Source: Spongiibacter taiwanensis (GTDB lineage: Bacteria > Pseudomonadota > Gammaproteobacteria > Pseudomonadales > Spongiibacteraceae). From it: a stretch of 64,000 nt of DNA. The position numbers and the translations under genes are program-made. Location: the NCBI RefSeq assembly GCF_023702635.1, contig NZ_CP098455.1:2666001-2730000 (forward strand), read 5' to 3'. The notes beneath the pieces are model-generated. The model ran no database searches. It saw only the letters and a list, made by a program, of their open reading frames with translations, and was not told where the DNA came from. Positions 15,225-24,006 of this stretch are shown here, piece after piece. The number at the start of each line of letters is the position of its first letter. Position 1 is the stretch's first letter.

Positions 15225-15782
15225 ATGCCGGTTCAACAATTGCGCCAGGATCACGCCAACTTCTCCCGCGTCCTCGATATGCTGCAACGCGAGGTAGGCG
15301 GTTATGGCCAATCACTGCGTGATAGCGACATCGATCTGATCATGCAATCCATCGACTATATCCGCGGTTATCCCCAGCTGTTCCACCACCCCCTTGAGGA
15401 CGCAGCCATCGACTATCTTCAGGCGCGGGAAGTGGGGGTGTGGGAGGAGTTGGAGCGCATTCGTCGTCAACACACCCAGCTCGAGCGTGAAACTTTGCGC
15501 CTGAGCTGGTTGTTCCAGCTGGTTTACAGCGACCACGTGGTGCCGATGGAGCGCATTAAAGAATGCCTGCAGCGCTATCTCGACTTGCAGTCAAAGCACA
15601 TGGCGCGGGAGGAGGCGGCTCTGTTTCCACTGTTTGAAAACCATATTGATGATGCAGGCTGGCGGAAAATTCTGCTGGGAATCAGCCGGGTCAGCGACCC
15701 CTTGTTTGGTCATGCCGAGTGGGATGCGCAGACCAATTTGCGCGATAAGCTGGGGTTACCTCAGGTGCGCCGGGTCGACTGA
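15225..15782 (+). CDS. Hemerythrin-domain protein
   Basis: 185-aa four-helix hemerythrin-like protein. Putative di-iron ligands are H10, the HHPLED group at 54-59, H83 with E87 (HTQLE), and H125 with nearby Glu (HMAREE). Such proteins bind O2 or NO, or help iron-centre repair. An FNR/Anr-like box upstream agrees with a role under low oxygen or nitrosative stress. The upstream AGGATTTTTCGCAATC is a weak ribosome site. Confidence 0.87.
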   Translation: MPVQQLRQDHANFSRVLDMLQREVGGYGQSLRDSDIDLIMQSIDYIRGYPQLFHHPLEDAAIDYLQAREVGVWEELERIRRQHTQLERETLRLSWLFQLVYSDHVVPMERIKECLQRYLDLQSKHMAREEAALFPLFENHIDDAGWRKILLGISRVSDPLFGHAEWDAQTNLRDKLGLPQVRRVD

Positions 15783-15804
15783 CGGGTGGCGAGCGTGTGG
15801 CTGC

Positions 15805-16089
15805 TCAGTCGACGGTGTAGTCCGGCTGCTGCGTGAACCCGGCCGGTGGCGGGGTTTGCTCGGAGCTGACCTCAATACCCGACACTGAGGCAGCCGGCGG
15901 CCCGATTTGGCAGGCCTTAACCAGGTCGTCCACCTGCTCGTTCGGGCCGCTCAGTAAGGCTTCAACGCGGCCATCAGACCGGTTCCTTACCCAGCCGTGC
16001 AAGCCTCGTTGGATGGCCTCGCGGCGCGTCCAGCCTCGATACCAGACTCCCTGAACGGTGCCGCTAATCAGCAGGCGCACGGTTTTCAT
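15805..16089 (-). CDS. acyP: Acylphosphatase
   Basis: 94-aa acylphosphatase, hydrolysing carboxyl-phosphate bonds. Motif GTVQGVWYRGWTRREA carries the phosphate-binding Arg18, and GWVRNRSDGRVEALL carries the catalytic Asn36. ATG 16089 is preceded by AGGGAGATAAGG; the longer frame to 16173 has no support. Convergent with the hemerythrin gene. Confidence 0.95.
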   Translation of the reverse strand: MKTVRLLISGTVQGVWYRGWTRREAIQRGLHGWVRNRSDGRVEALLSGPNEQVDDLVKACQIGPPAASVSGIEVSSEQTPPPAGFTQQPDYTVD

Positions 16090-16226
16090 CCTTATCTCCC
16101 TCAATTCCCGAAACCCTATTGTGAAGTAACAGGATATGGGTGCAAGTTGCACTGCCGGCGCCCCTCTGCGCACTATAAGGCCCTTAACGGTTAACGGGCG
16201 CTCGTGCTCGGCTGAAGGAGAAGAGT

Positions 16227-17078
16227 ATGTCTGATGAGCAGCAAGGTGGGGCAGGATATGAGCCTCCCCGGGTTTGGCAATGGCAACAGGCCAGTGGCGG
16301 TAAATTCAGCAATATCAACCGACCGGTGGCGGGGGCGACCTTTGATCAGTCTTTGCCCAAGGGCAAGCACGACTTACAGCTTTATTCACTGGCCACCCCG
16401 AATGGGGTCAAAGTAACGATCATGCTCGAGGAGCTGCTGGAGTCCGGGGTAATCGAGGCGGAGTACGATGCCTACCCCATTGATATTAGTGAGGGGCAGC
16501 AGTTTGGCAGCGATTTTGTTGCCATCAACCCCAACTCGAAAATCCCCGCGCTACTGGACTGCGGTGAATCGCCGCCGCTAAGAGTGTTTGAGTCAGGCGC
16601 GATCCTGCTGTACCTGGCAGAAAAGTTCGGCGCATTTCTGCCGACGAGCCAGCCTGAGCGAGCGGCGTGTTTTTCCTGGCTGATGTGGCAAATGGGCAGT
16701 GCGCCATTTCTTGGAGGCGGCTTTGGCCACTTCTATGCCTATGCGCCAGAGAAGCTCCAGTACCCCATTGATCGCTATACCATGGAGGTGAAGCGCCAGC
16801 TGGATGTGCTTGACCGGCATTTGGCGGACAACCGCTTCTTGTGCGGCGAGAGTTATACCATCGCCGATATGGCGACCTATCCCTGGTACGGCGAATTGGT
16901 GCTGGGAAACTTGTACAGCGCCGGTGAATTCTTAAGTGTCGCCGACTATACCCATGTGCTGCGTTGGGCGAAGGAGCTTGGCGGGCGACCGGCGGTGCAG
17001 CGAGGGGCCAGGGTCAACCGCTTGTGGGGCGATGAAGCCACGCGGGTAGTTGAGCGCCACGGTGCCGATGATTTTTAG
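16227..17078 (+). CDS. yghU: Glutathione S-transferase-like YghU
   Basis: 283-aa Nu-class GST close to E. coli YghU (288 aa), a glutathione-dependent disulfide-bond reductase. It has the extended N-terminus (EPPRVWQWQQASGGKFSNINRPVAG), a thioredoxin-like domain with FVAINPNSKIPAL and ESGAILLYLAEKFG, and a helical C-terminal domain (YTIADMATYPW). GAAGGAGAAG lies just before the ATG. Confidence 0.93.
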   Translation: MSDEQQGGAGYEPPRVWQWQQASGGKFSNINRPVAGATFDQSLPKGKHDLQLYSLATPNGVKVTIMLEELLESGVIEAEYDAYPIDISEGQQFGSDFVAINPNSKIPALLDCGESPPLRVFESGAILLYLAEKFGAFLPTSQPERAACFSWLMWQMGSAPFLGGGFGHFYAYAPEKLQYPIDRYTMEVKRQLDVLDRHLADNRFLCGESYTIADMATYPWYGELVLGNLYSAGEFLSVADYTHVLRWAKELGGRPAVQRGARVNRLWGDEATRVVERHGADDF

Positions 17079-17112
17079 TGGGCGCGCTCAGGCTAGATGA
17101 GAAGCAAAAAAA

Positions 17113-17132
17113 ACCGCTGGAATGCCAGCGGT
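17113..17132 (-). terminator. Hairpin with T-tract on the minus strand
   Basis: ACCGCTGG-AATG-CCAGCGGT preceded on the plus strand by a run of eight A, so a T-tract follows it only in minus-strand transcripts. No minus-strand gene ends here; it may act bidirectionally at the end of yghU. Confidence 0.5.
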
Positions 17133-17220
17133 AAGGTTGAGGTTGGGTGATTGAAGATGCGCCCCGCAGGAGCATCGCGCTCCAACAGATTGTGGTGGAC
17201 TATTTACAACCTGTATGGAG

Positions 17221-17383
17221 GTATTCTTTTTATCAATATTTCACAGGCATGTCCAATGGTAAGGCGAAATAAGTGCTACTGTTTTTGAACAAATTCTATC
17301 TAAATCCCTGATTTTTTGACTCTGCAAGCAGCGCTTCCTGTAGTTGGCTTTTTGCTACGACACAATATTGATAAAAAGTATAC
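17221..17383. repeat. 163-bp stretch bounded by a 20-bp inverted repeat
   Basis: GTATTCTTTTTATCAATATT (17221-17240) and AATATTGATAAAAAGTATAC (17364-17383) are inverted copies with one mismatch. The space between them is AT-rich and non-coding. Could be a small MITE remnant or paired operators for the downstream esterase gene. Confidence 0.6.
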
Positions 17384-17478
17384 TTGCCTGCGCGCTGGCC
17401 TGGCATCCGGCAGCTGAACCTGGCCGTACCAGTGGGGTTGTTAATGAGGCAGTTAATGTGGGCGCTGGGAGGGCATTG

Positions 17479-18306
17479 ATGAAGGTATTTTTGGTTTTGC
17501 TGCTAGTTGGCGCCGCAGTCGGGTGTGCGGTGGTTGCCTCGGGAAAGCCCCTTCAGGTGCTGCGCGATCAGGCTTTTGTCACGCGAGGAGATCAATCCCT
17601 GACTGGCGATCTGTACTTGCCCGACAGCCCGGGACTGCGCCCGGCCATGGTGGTGGTTCACGGGGGTGGTTGGACTAACCGCAGCGGCGATATGACGGCA
17701 ATTTGCCGGCGTCTGGTGAATGCGGGATTTGTGGTGTTTAACGTCACCTACCGACTGGCACCCGCGCACCGCTACCCGGCTCCCTTGGATGATGTTAATG
17801 CGGCGCTGGAGTGGATCTATGCCAATGCTGAGCGCTATCGCATTGATCCAGACCAGATTGGCGGTTGGGGATACTCGGCCGGTGCTCATCTGATTTTGCT
17901 GGCGGGCTTGGCGCGGCAGCAACCTCCTTTTCTCAGCAGCATTGTGGCTGGAGGCACGCCGGCCAAACTGACGGCCTGGCCCAAATCACCACTGGTGATC
18001 GAGCTCATCGGCAAGCCGATGGCTGAGGCGGAGGCGACCTGGCAGGAAGCCTCGCCGGTGAACCATGTTGAGGAAGATTCGCCTCCGGTATTGCTTTACC
18101 ACGGCCAGTGGGACGCCCTGGTTCAGCCCGAACAGATGGAATTTATGCGCCAGGCCCTGGTGGCGAAAGGGGTACCGGTTGAGACCTATACCGTCCACCT
18201 GCTCGGCCATATCGGCACGTATCTACTCGGTGATGGGGCAGAGCGCCGCGGGGTGGAGTTTGCGCTGACCTCCGCCCGCGATACTATCCCCAGAGGCGCT
18301 GATTAG
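17479..18306 (+). CDS. Lipoprotein alpha/beta-hydrolase (esterase)
   Basis: 275 aa. Short lipoprotein signal ending GAAVGC (Cys16). Alpha/beta-hydrolase of the BD-FAE/carboxylesterase type: oxyanion motif HGGGW (61-65), nucleophile elbow GYSAGAH (Ser133), acid in QWDALV and His in LLGHIG. All triad elements are present. ATG 17479 (GGGAGGG upstream) is preferred to TTG 17344 because it gives a proper lipobox. Substrate unknown. Confidence 0.85.
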   Translation: MKVFLVLLLVGAAVGCAVVASGKPLQVLRDQAFVTRGDQSLTGDLYLPDSPGLRPAMVVVHGGGWTNRSGDMTAICRRLVNAGFVVFNVTYRLAPAHRYPAPLDDVNAALEWIYANAERYRIDPDQIGGWGYSAGAHLILLAGLARQQPPFLSSIVAGGTPAKLTAWPKSPLVIELIGKPMAEAEATWQEASPVNHVEEDSPPVLLYHGQWDALVQPEQMEFMRQALVAKGVPVETYTVHLLGHIGTYLLGDGAERRGVEFALTSARDTIPRGAD

Positions 18307-18389
18307 CGCCGCAGTGCGGCGCTATGAAGCCATAATCTGGCGCAGTGAAGTGCGAGGCGCGCTCGATAAATAATGATGGAGAGAGACCG

Positions 18390-19301
18390 ATGAGCAATTT
18401 GGCAGATCTCACGGAACAAGGCTGTGACAGCCACCCCGGTTGCGACGCGCTATTGCGAGTGCTGTTGCCCAAGAGTAAAGACTTGGGCGGTTTCAGTGTG
18501 CGTCGCTCGCTGCCCACCGTGGGCACCCGGATGATCGGGCCGTGGGTGTTTTTTGATCACATGGGGCCTGCTGAGTTTAGCCCCGGTGAAGGTATTAGTG
18601 TGCGGCCCCACCCCCACATCGGTATTGCCACGGTGACCTACCTGTTCGAGGGGGAAATTTTGCACCGGGATTCCTTGGGCAGCTATCAGGCGATTCGGCC
18701 GGGGGATATTAACCTGATGGTGGCGGGGAGCGGCATTGTCCACTCCGAACGGGAGCGGCCGGAAATCACCGCCACCGCCCATCGCTTGCACGGTTTGCAA
18801 TTGTGGCTGGCGCTGCCGGAGGACCAGCAGGAGGTCGCCCCGGCGTTTCATCATTATCCCTCGGCGGAAATCCCTGCGGTCGATGTCGACGGCGTGCCGG
18901 TGCGGGTGATGATGGGGGGTGCTTACGGTAAACGCTCTCCGGTGAAGACGTTTTCAGACACCTTGTACATGGAGGCGGATTTGCGCGCTGGTCAGCAACT
19001 GGTGTTGCCGGATGTGGCCGAGATGGGGGTGTATGTTGCTGCCGGCGCGCTGCAGATCGGTGAGCGTGAATTGCCGACCTTCAGTATGGGGGTCCTGTCG
19101 GGCGGCCAGGGTGTGGTGGTTACCGCGACCTCGGATAGTCGATTGGCTGTCATAGGGGGAGAACCACTGGGCAAGCGCGTGATGGAGTGGAATTTCGTTT
19201 CCACTGAGCAGGGGCGGATCGATCAGGCAAAAGCGGATTGGCAGGCGGGTCGGTTTGCCAAGGTAGTGGGTGACGAGGAGGAGTTTATTCCGCTGCCTTG
19301 A
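18390..19301 (+). CDS. Pirin-family bicupin protein
   Basis: 303-aa pirin. The N-terminal cupin holds the metal-binding pattern RPHPHIGIATVTYLFEGE and, further on, AGSGIVHSERE; the C-terminal cupin is intact. Bacterial pirins act as quercetinase-like dioxygenases or regulators. ATG 18390 has GGAGAGA upstream. Convergent with the diguanylate cyclase gene, only 11 bp between the stops. Confidence 0.92.
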   Translation: MSNLADLTEQGCDSHPGCDALLRVLLPKSKDLGGFSVRRSLPTVGTRMIGPWVFFDHMGPAEFSPGEGISVRPHPHIGIATVTYLFEGEILHRDSLGSYQAIRPGDINLMVAGSGIVHSERERPEITATAHRLHGLQLWLALPEDQQEVAPAFHHYPSAEIPAVDVDGVPVRVMMGGAYGKRSPVKTFSDTLYMEADLRAGQQLVLPDVAEMGVYVAAGALQIGERELPTFSMGVLSGGQGVVVTATSDSRLAVIGGEPLGKRVMEWNFVSTEQGRIDQAKADWQAGRFAKVVGDEEEFIPLP

Positions 19302-19312
19302 GGCTGCCTGGG

Positions 19313-20890
19313 TCAGGTCGCCTGTTGCTGGCGGTGGGTGGTCTGGCTGCTCTCGGTGTCGAGGTCATCAAAGTGAAGGGATAAATTTCGCCCGGCTTCC
19401 TTGGCGGCATACAGCGCAAGATCGGCACGCTTTAGCAGGTTGCGCGGGGGAAGCTCATCGCCGTGGCGGTGCGGGTTTTGGGTGGCAGAGCCGATGCTGG
19501 CGGTGATCGCGCTGGGTAGCGCGCTAATGTTTTCAATGTTGCGCCGCAAGCGCTCCGCCACGTGGCGGCAGGCCTCGGCATCGGTATGGGGCAAAATGAT
19601 GGCGAACTCCTCACCCCCGTAGCGGGCGACCACATCCTTGGCTCTGGCACCGCCAAGCAGGGCATTGGACACCGCCTTGAGGGCTGCGTCACCTGCGGGG
19701 TGACCCAGGGCGTCGTTATAGGCTTTGAAGTGATCCACGTCGACCAGCAGCAAGGACAGGTGGCCGTTTGACGCGGTGGCCTCGGCTACCAGGCGCTCCA
19801 GCTCGACATCAAAGGCCCGCCGATTTCGCACCAGAGTTAAGGGGTCGGTCATGGCAATATCTTGAAGGTGGCGGTTGGCCGCCTCCAGCTCGTTTCCGCG
19901 TTGGTTGAGGGCGTTGATCGCCTCTTTCTGGGTGGTAATGTCCTGGATCTGTGACAGCAAGTAGCGGGGGCTGCCGCTGCGGTCGCGAACCACCGAAACG
20001 TTGAGCTGGACCCAGACCAGGCTCTCGTCCTTTCGGATATAGCGCTTTTCAATCCGATAGGTGTCTCGCTTGCCATCAAGTGCTTCGGTCAGTAAATCCA
20101 GGTCTTTCTGCAAGTCATCCGGGTAGGTAATGGTCTGGAAGTCGGTTTCGAGCAGTTCGGCGGTGCTGTAACCCACGATATCGCAGAGGGATTGATTTAC
20201 TCGCAGCCAGCGCCCAGTTGGCGATACCAGGGCCATGCCGATGGCGGCATGCTGAAAGGCCGATTCAAACAACTCCATGTTCTCCCGCACCATCTGCATT
20301 GCCTGCCGGCGTCGTTCCTCGAGGTGATTGCGCTCGATGTTCCTCCCCAGGGCTTTGGCCATCAGCTCGATCAGCTCGGTATCGCCCTCGGGAAAAGGCG
20401 TGTCTCTGGGCTGGGTGTCGGTGAAGCAGATGGCGCCGTACAGACGGCCCTCAGTCCAAATTGGCGCAACCAACAGCGCTTTGGCCTCTGGCGAACTTAA
20501 TGTGAAGCGCAAGGCGTTGCGGCCGGCATCTGGCACCGCCATGGTGGCCTGGGCGCTGACCAGCGGCTCCAGCGGTGTGTCGGCAATCAATATCTGGTCG
20601 TTGGGTTGTAGCTGGGTGTTGGCGGGCAGGCAATCGATAATGGTGGCGGTGTCGTCTTCGAGGCAGACCAGTAGCCCGGTCGACATGGAAAAGGCGCGCA
20701 GCCCGGTAGCCAGATAGTCGCTGAATAGGGCCTCTGGGCTGGCGTGATCGGCCAGCATGAGGCGGTGGAGATCCCGAAAATGCTCGGTCAATTGTGCAAG
20801 CTGGTCTTTGGGTTTGCGCACAGCGAATCGTTCCAGGGGTCGTTTCCGGGCGTTTCGGTTATCCAAGGGCGGCAGCAGGGCTAACGTCAA
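19313..20890 (-). CDS. GAF-PAS-GGDEF diguanylate cyclase
   Basis: 525 aa, apparently cytosolic (no membrane segment). GAF domain at about 50-185, PAS/PAC at about 205-325 (FQHAAIGMALVSPTGRWLRVN, then QDITTQKEA), GGDEF at about 345-510. The active-site motif is GGEEF (425-429), and an RxxD inhibitory site (RAKD, 416-419) lies exactly five residues before it, so an active and product-inhibited c-di-GMP synthase is expected. No EAL domain. Signal unknown. Confidence 0.94.
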   Translation of the reverse strand: MTLALLPPLDNRNARKRPLERFAVRKPKDQLAQLTEHFRDLHRLMLADHASPEALFSDYLATGLRAFSMSTGLLVCLEDDTATIIDCLPANTQLQPNDQILIADTPLEPLVSAQATMAVPDAGRNALRFTLSSPEAKALLVAPIWTEGRLYGAICFTDTQPRDTPFPEGDTELIELMAKALGRNIERNHLEERRRQAMQMVRENMELFESAFQHAAIGMALVSPTGRWLRVNQSLCDIVGYSTAELLETDFQTITYPDDLQKDLDLLTEALDGKRDTYRIEKRYIRKDESLVWVQLNVSVVRDRSGSPRYLLSQIQDITTQKEAINALNQRGNELEAANRHLQDIAMTDPLTLVRNRRAFDVELERLVAEATASNGHLSLLLVDVDHFKAYNDALGHPAGDAALKAVSNALLGGARAKDVVARYGGEEFAIILPHTDAEACRHVAERLRRNIENISALPSAITASIGSATQNPHRHGDELPPRNLLKRADLALYAAKEAGRNLSLHFDDLDTESSQTTHRQQQAT

Positions 20891-21087
20891 GAATAAGTTG
20901 TCCTCACTTTATCGATTTGTGAATTTCTTAACAATAGAGAAGCCCCTCAATTAACAAGGAATTGATGTAAATCTATGGGGTGGTTATTTTTTGTAGGGTA
21001 TTTCCACGATGTTCGCGGCTGTTAGTGCACAGTTTTGAGGCTTAGAGATGCAGTGTACTTGCCCAGCTGTGGGGCGGGGTGTGACGT

Positions 21088-21112
21088 AGTGTGAGGTGAG
21101 GTGAGGTGAGGT
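21088..21112. repeat. Short GTGAG tandem repeat
   Basis: Four to five copies of GTGAG/GTAAG in the 261-bp gap 20891-21151. Otherwise I see nothing defined in this gap. Confidence 0.7.
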
Positions 21113-21151
21113 AAGGAAAAACGGGGGCGCGTAACACCCCCAAAAAGACCT

Positions 21152-21661
21152 TCAGGTGGTAAGAAGGGATTCGACGCTGGGGATGAGCTCGGGGGCGGGC
21201 TCAAACCCGGTGGGCTTGTTCAATGCGCGACCCAGGTTGAGGCTGGCGTCGGAGTGAGCAAGGACCACTTTCTCAACCTTGGCGGCATCGCTTTCACTGC
21301 CAGCGATGGCCGTGCCAATACCGTCTCTCAGCGCCCGGGCGGCGGTTTGCAGGTCAGTAAATCCGCGACTGGGGTCCTGCAGTGCAGCTTCGGTGTCGCC
21401 AATCAGCTGGCTCAGCTGGCCCTGAATCGTCGGGTCGGAAATCGCAGCCTGCAGATCCTGGGCCATCGCCAGATGGTGCTGCATGTCTTTGCGGAGCACA
21501 CCGTGGATCACTGAGAGATTGTTCAGCGCCATATCCAGGGTGGCCATGGACAGCTGAATTTGTTGTTGAGCCAGTTCATTGTTGGCATCAACCGCCGGCA
21601 GCACGTTGTCTTTCAGCGACTTAATGACGGATTTCAGTTGCAGTTGAATATCGGGAATCAT
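21152..21661 (-). CDS. Helical protein of unknown function, operon with phosphotransferase
   Basis: 169 aa, almost entirely predicted helix, with no signal peptide, cysteine or recognisable domain. The ATG overlaps the TGA of the upstream phosphotransferase gene (21658-21661), so it is translationally coupled to it. Last gene of a three-gene operon. Confidence 0.72.
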   Translation of the reverse strand: MIPDIQLQLKSVIKSLKDNVLPAVDANNELAQQQIQLSMATLDMALNNLSVIHGVLRKDMQHHLAMAQDLQAAISDPTIQGQLSQLIGDTEAALQDPSRGFTDLQTAARALRDGIGTAIAGSESDAAKVEKVVLAHSDASLNLGRALNKPTGFEPAPELIPSVESLLTT

Positions 21662-22896
21662 GCCATGGCCTCCGTCAGTTTTTGTTTGAGGCTACCCAGT
21701 AGCAGGTAACCAATGGCCGACAGCCAGGCGACCACCACGTCCTGGTGGCTCTTGCTGCCGTTGGCAACCCGGTAACCGGTTCCCATCACGATGATGGCGG
21801 CCTTCCAGGCATTCATCACGTCGTAGTACCGCATCCGCACTGGGTCGACGGGCAGGCCGGTGGCCTTTTCATACGCTGCCAGCAGCTCGTCGGTGGGCAT
21901 CAAACCGCTTGCCAGGAAGGTTTTGCCGTCTTCAGCAAAGTGACCAAATTGGGGGCCGGTGAGCCAGCCGAGGTCTTGGTGACGATCACCAATGCTGACC
22001 AATTCCCAGTCCAGCCAGGCGGTAATCTCGGCCTTGTCTTCATCAAACAGAAAGTTACCGCTGCGCATATCGTTGTGAACGATGGAGGCGTGGTCCAGCG
22101 GCGGCGCATTGCGGCGCAACCAGTTGGCGGCAATCTGAATCAGCGGTTCGTCTTCGCCCCGGTCTTCTTCCCATACCCGGTGCCACCAATTGATCTCGCG
22201 GACCACGCTGTCATTGCTGCCAACGGTTACCGGATCGAATCCGGGCAAGTTAATAGCGCTGGCATCAAAGGCATGGAGCTTGGCGATTTGCTCGATAACC
22301 TGAGGCGCGAGTTTGGTACGCAGTTCGGGGCCGAAATTGAGCCCCACACCGGTAACCTGGGTGGAGGGGATTTTGCTGGGTTTGGCCACCCCGGTAACAA
22401 AGCCGTAAACGATGGCGGGGAAGGGCAGGTGACTGCCGTCCTCGTCGATCCAGTAGCTCTTGGCAACGGGCATGATGTCGTTGTCGGCCACAAACTTGAC
22501 GATCTCCGCCTCGCGCAAAAAGCTGGTTTCTACCACCGGCTCCATGGGGCTCATGCGCAGTACCATGGGGGTGGTGTGGCGATCCTCGGTGCCGCTTTCG
22601 CCCTGCCAGTTGAGCTGAAAGGCCATTTGCAGCATGGAGGCGCCGCCAGACAACCAGCGGGGTTTGTCGATGCTGAATTCGCCCTGCACTTTGCTGGCGA
22701 TCAATTTGGACACCCCGTCAACCAACTGGTCGAGGGTCACTGGAGTGTAACCCTCTTGGCGCTTGGCGCGGTTCTGCATTTTGCGGGTCAGCACCACATC
22801 CACTTCGTGATCGGTGGCGAAGCGCTGGCGCAGGGCTTCAATAAAAGCCTCTGTGGGGTACTGCCGAATATCGGCAGCAGCTTGATCTGTTTGCAT
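21658..22896 (-). CDS. APH-family phosphotransferase
   Basis: 412-aa aminoglycoside-phosphotransferase/ACAD10-like kinase. Catalytic loop HNDMRSGNFLF (Brenner-like HxDxxxxN) and metal-binding DWE in AWLDWELVSIGDRHQDLGW are intact; the N-lobe carries VLRMSP and a downstream Glu. Relatives phosphorylate small hydroxylated molecules or CoA esters. It sits 26 bp after the lipocalin-like gene and overlaps the helical protein gene, within an operon divergent from an AraC regulator. Substrate unknown; antibiotic resistance is unlikely from the context. Confidence 0.85.
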   Translation of the reverse strand: MQTDQAAADIRQYPTEAFIEALRQRFATDHEVDVVLTRKMQNRAKRQEGYTPVTLDQLVDGVSKLIASKVQGEFSIDKPRWLSGGASMLQMAFQLNWQGESGTEDRHTTPMVLRMSPMEPVVETSFLREAEIVKFVADNDIMPVAKSYWIDEDGSHLPFPAIVYGFVTGVAKPSKIPSTQVTGVGLNFGPELRTKLAPQVIEQIAKLHAFDASAINLPGFDPVTVGSNDSVVREINWWHRVWEEDRGEDEPLIQIAANWLRRNAPPLDHASIVHNDMRSGNFLFDEDKAEITAWLDWELVSIGDRHQDLGWLTGPQFGHFAEDGKTFLASGLMPTDELLAAYEKATGLPVDPVRMRYYDVMNAWKAAIIVMGTGYRVANGSKSHQDVVVAWLSAIGYLLLGSLKQKLTEAMA

Positions 22897-22922
22897 CGCG
22901 TTTTACCTGCTTTTAATGATTT

Positions 22923-23870
22923 TTATTTTGGAAAGCCGTTTTTATTGTAGAACTCGAGGTAAGAGTTCTGCCAGTACACTTCCATCCAGCCTGGACCTTC
23001 CTGGCCGTCGTAGGTGGCCTTGGCCGCGCCCTCCCGGAGCACACAATGCTCTGAGGGTGGCAGTGCGTAGTGGGCATAAAACTCGGCTTCTACTCGGGTT
23101 TGGCGACCCAGTTCATCGGTGAGCAGGGTGGTAACGCGCTTGTGCCAGAGTCCGTCATCAAACTCGACCTTGGTCTGGATGTCGGTCAGTTCCGCCATCA
23201 CACCATCTTTGACCACGTACCCGCGCAGGTTTTCCTGGCCCATGGCGAAGTAGCGCCAGTAATGGACAATGGTGTTGCCGTCTGCAGACTGGCCTTCATA
23301 CCAGTTGTAGGTCTGGAATGCCTCCCACACCCGGGTGCCCCAGCTGTGATCGCGATGGGCGAAGGTGTCGAATGTGATCTCGCGGTCGGCCAGCTTGATA
23401 TAGCCTTTGGTGCGGCCAGACTGTTCGATGCGATTCACCGCGGTGTAGCCCGGGCAGCCGTCTTTGTGGGAGCCGTAAGCATAGGGGGGGTGAAGGGCTT
23501 CAAAGGTGAAGTCGATAACGGCGTCTTCAGTCTCCCAGCGCACCGAGGCATTTTTAAATTTCAGGTCCTGGCGCATCTGAAAGTTTTCAATCTGCCAATT
23601 GCCAAAATTCATATCCTTATCCACCGGGCGGTCGGCCAGGCGCTGTTGGATTGGCTTGTCTATACCGGGTCCAAAAATAGCCATGGCGGCGCCGGCTTCT
23701 CCCGCTTTGTTCACCCAGGTGTAGGTGAAGGCGGCAATGCCTTCCTCTGGCAGCACGATGGTGTAGGGGATCGATTCACGGCCGAAGGGGTTTTCCGGAA
23801 GGATATGGCGGTCATCGTGTACCGGGTCGATGGCCAGGTCGGGTCTGCTCAGTTTGATATCGTCAAACAC
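22923..23870 (-). CDS. AttH/CrtC-like (DUF7064-type) protein
   Basis: 315 aa, beta-rich, no signal peptide. It contains FDTFAHRDHSWGTRVWEAFQTYNWYEG; the HSWGxR motif is typical of lipocalin-like AttH/CrtC relatives, often linked to isoprenoid or steroid-type substrates. GTG 23870 is preceded by GAGG. First gene of the operon with the phosphotransferase; that these act on one hydrophobic substrate is inference. Confidence 0.65.
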   Translation of the reverse strand: MFDDIKLSRPDLAIDPVHDDRHILPENPFGRESIPYTIVLPEEGIAAFTYTWVNKAGEAGAAMAIFGPGIDKPIQQRLADRPVDKDMNFGNWQIENFQMRQDLKFKNASVRWETEDAVIDFTFEALHPPYAYGSHKDGCPGYTAVNRIEQSGRTKGYIKLADREITFDTFAHRDHSWGTRVWEAFQTYNWYEGQSADGNTIVHYWRYFAMGQENLRGYVVKDGVMAELTDIQTKVEFDDGLWHKRVTTLLTDELGRQTRVEAEFYAHYALPPSEHCVLREGAAKATYDGQEGPGWMEVYWQNSYLEFYNKNGFPK

Positions 23871-23958
23871 AGTGTGAACCTCGTTATTGTTAGGGCGTTG
23901 TTTGATTGCGTTGAGCTAAGAATGGTAAAGGGCTGACAAAATGCAAACTTGATTTTTT

Positions 23959-23986
23959 GCGAAATAAATTTGATATTACGCGAAAT
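23959..23986. promoter_or_regulatory. GCGAAAT direct repeat, candidate AraC-type site
   Basis: GCGAAAT at 23959 and again at 23980, exactly 21 bp (two helical turns) apart, in the divergent promoter region 21 bp before the AraC-family gene. Confidence 0.4.
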
Positions 23987-24006
23987 TCGCTGGGCGACGG
24001 TGATTC

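Noticed and set aside
17344-17478. N-terminal extension of the esterase from TTG 17344
   Set aside because: It would place the lipoprotein signal internally and crosses the inverted repeat; ATG 17479 gives a proper signal.
21745-22950. 401-codon plus-strand frame opposite the phosphotransferase gene
   Set aside because: Antisense shadow; the minus-strand protein has intact kinase motifs and the plus frame has no domain.
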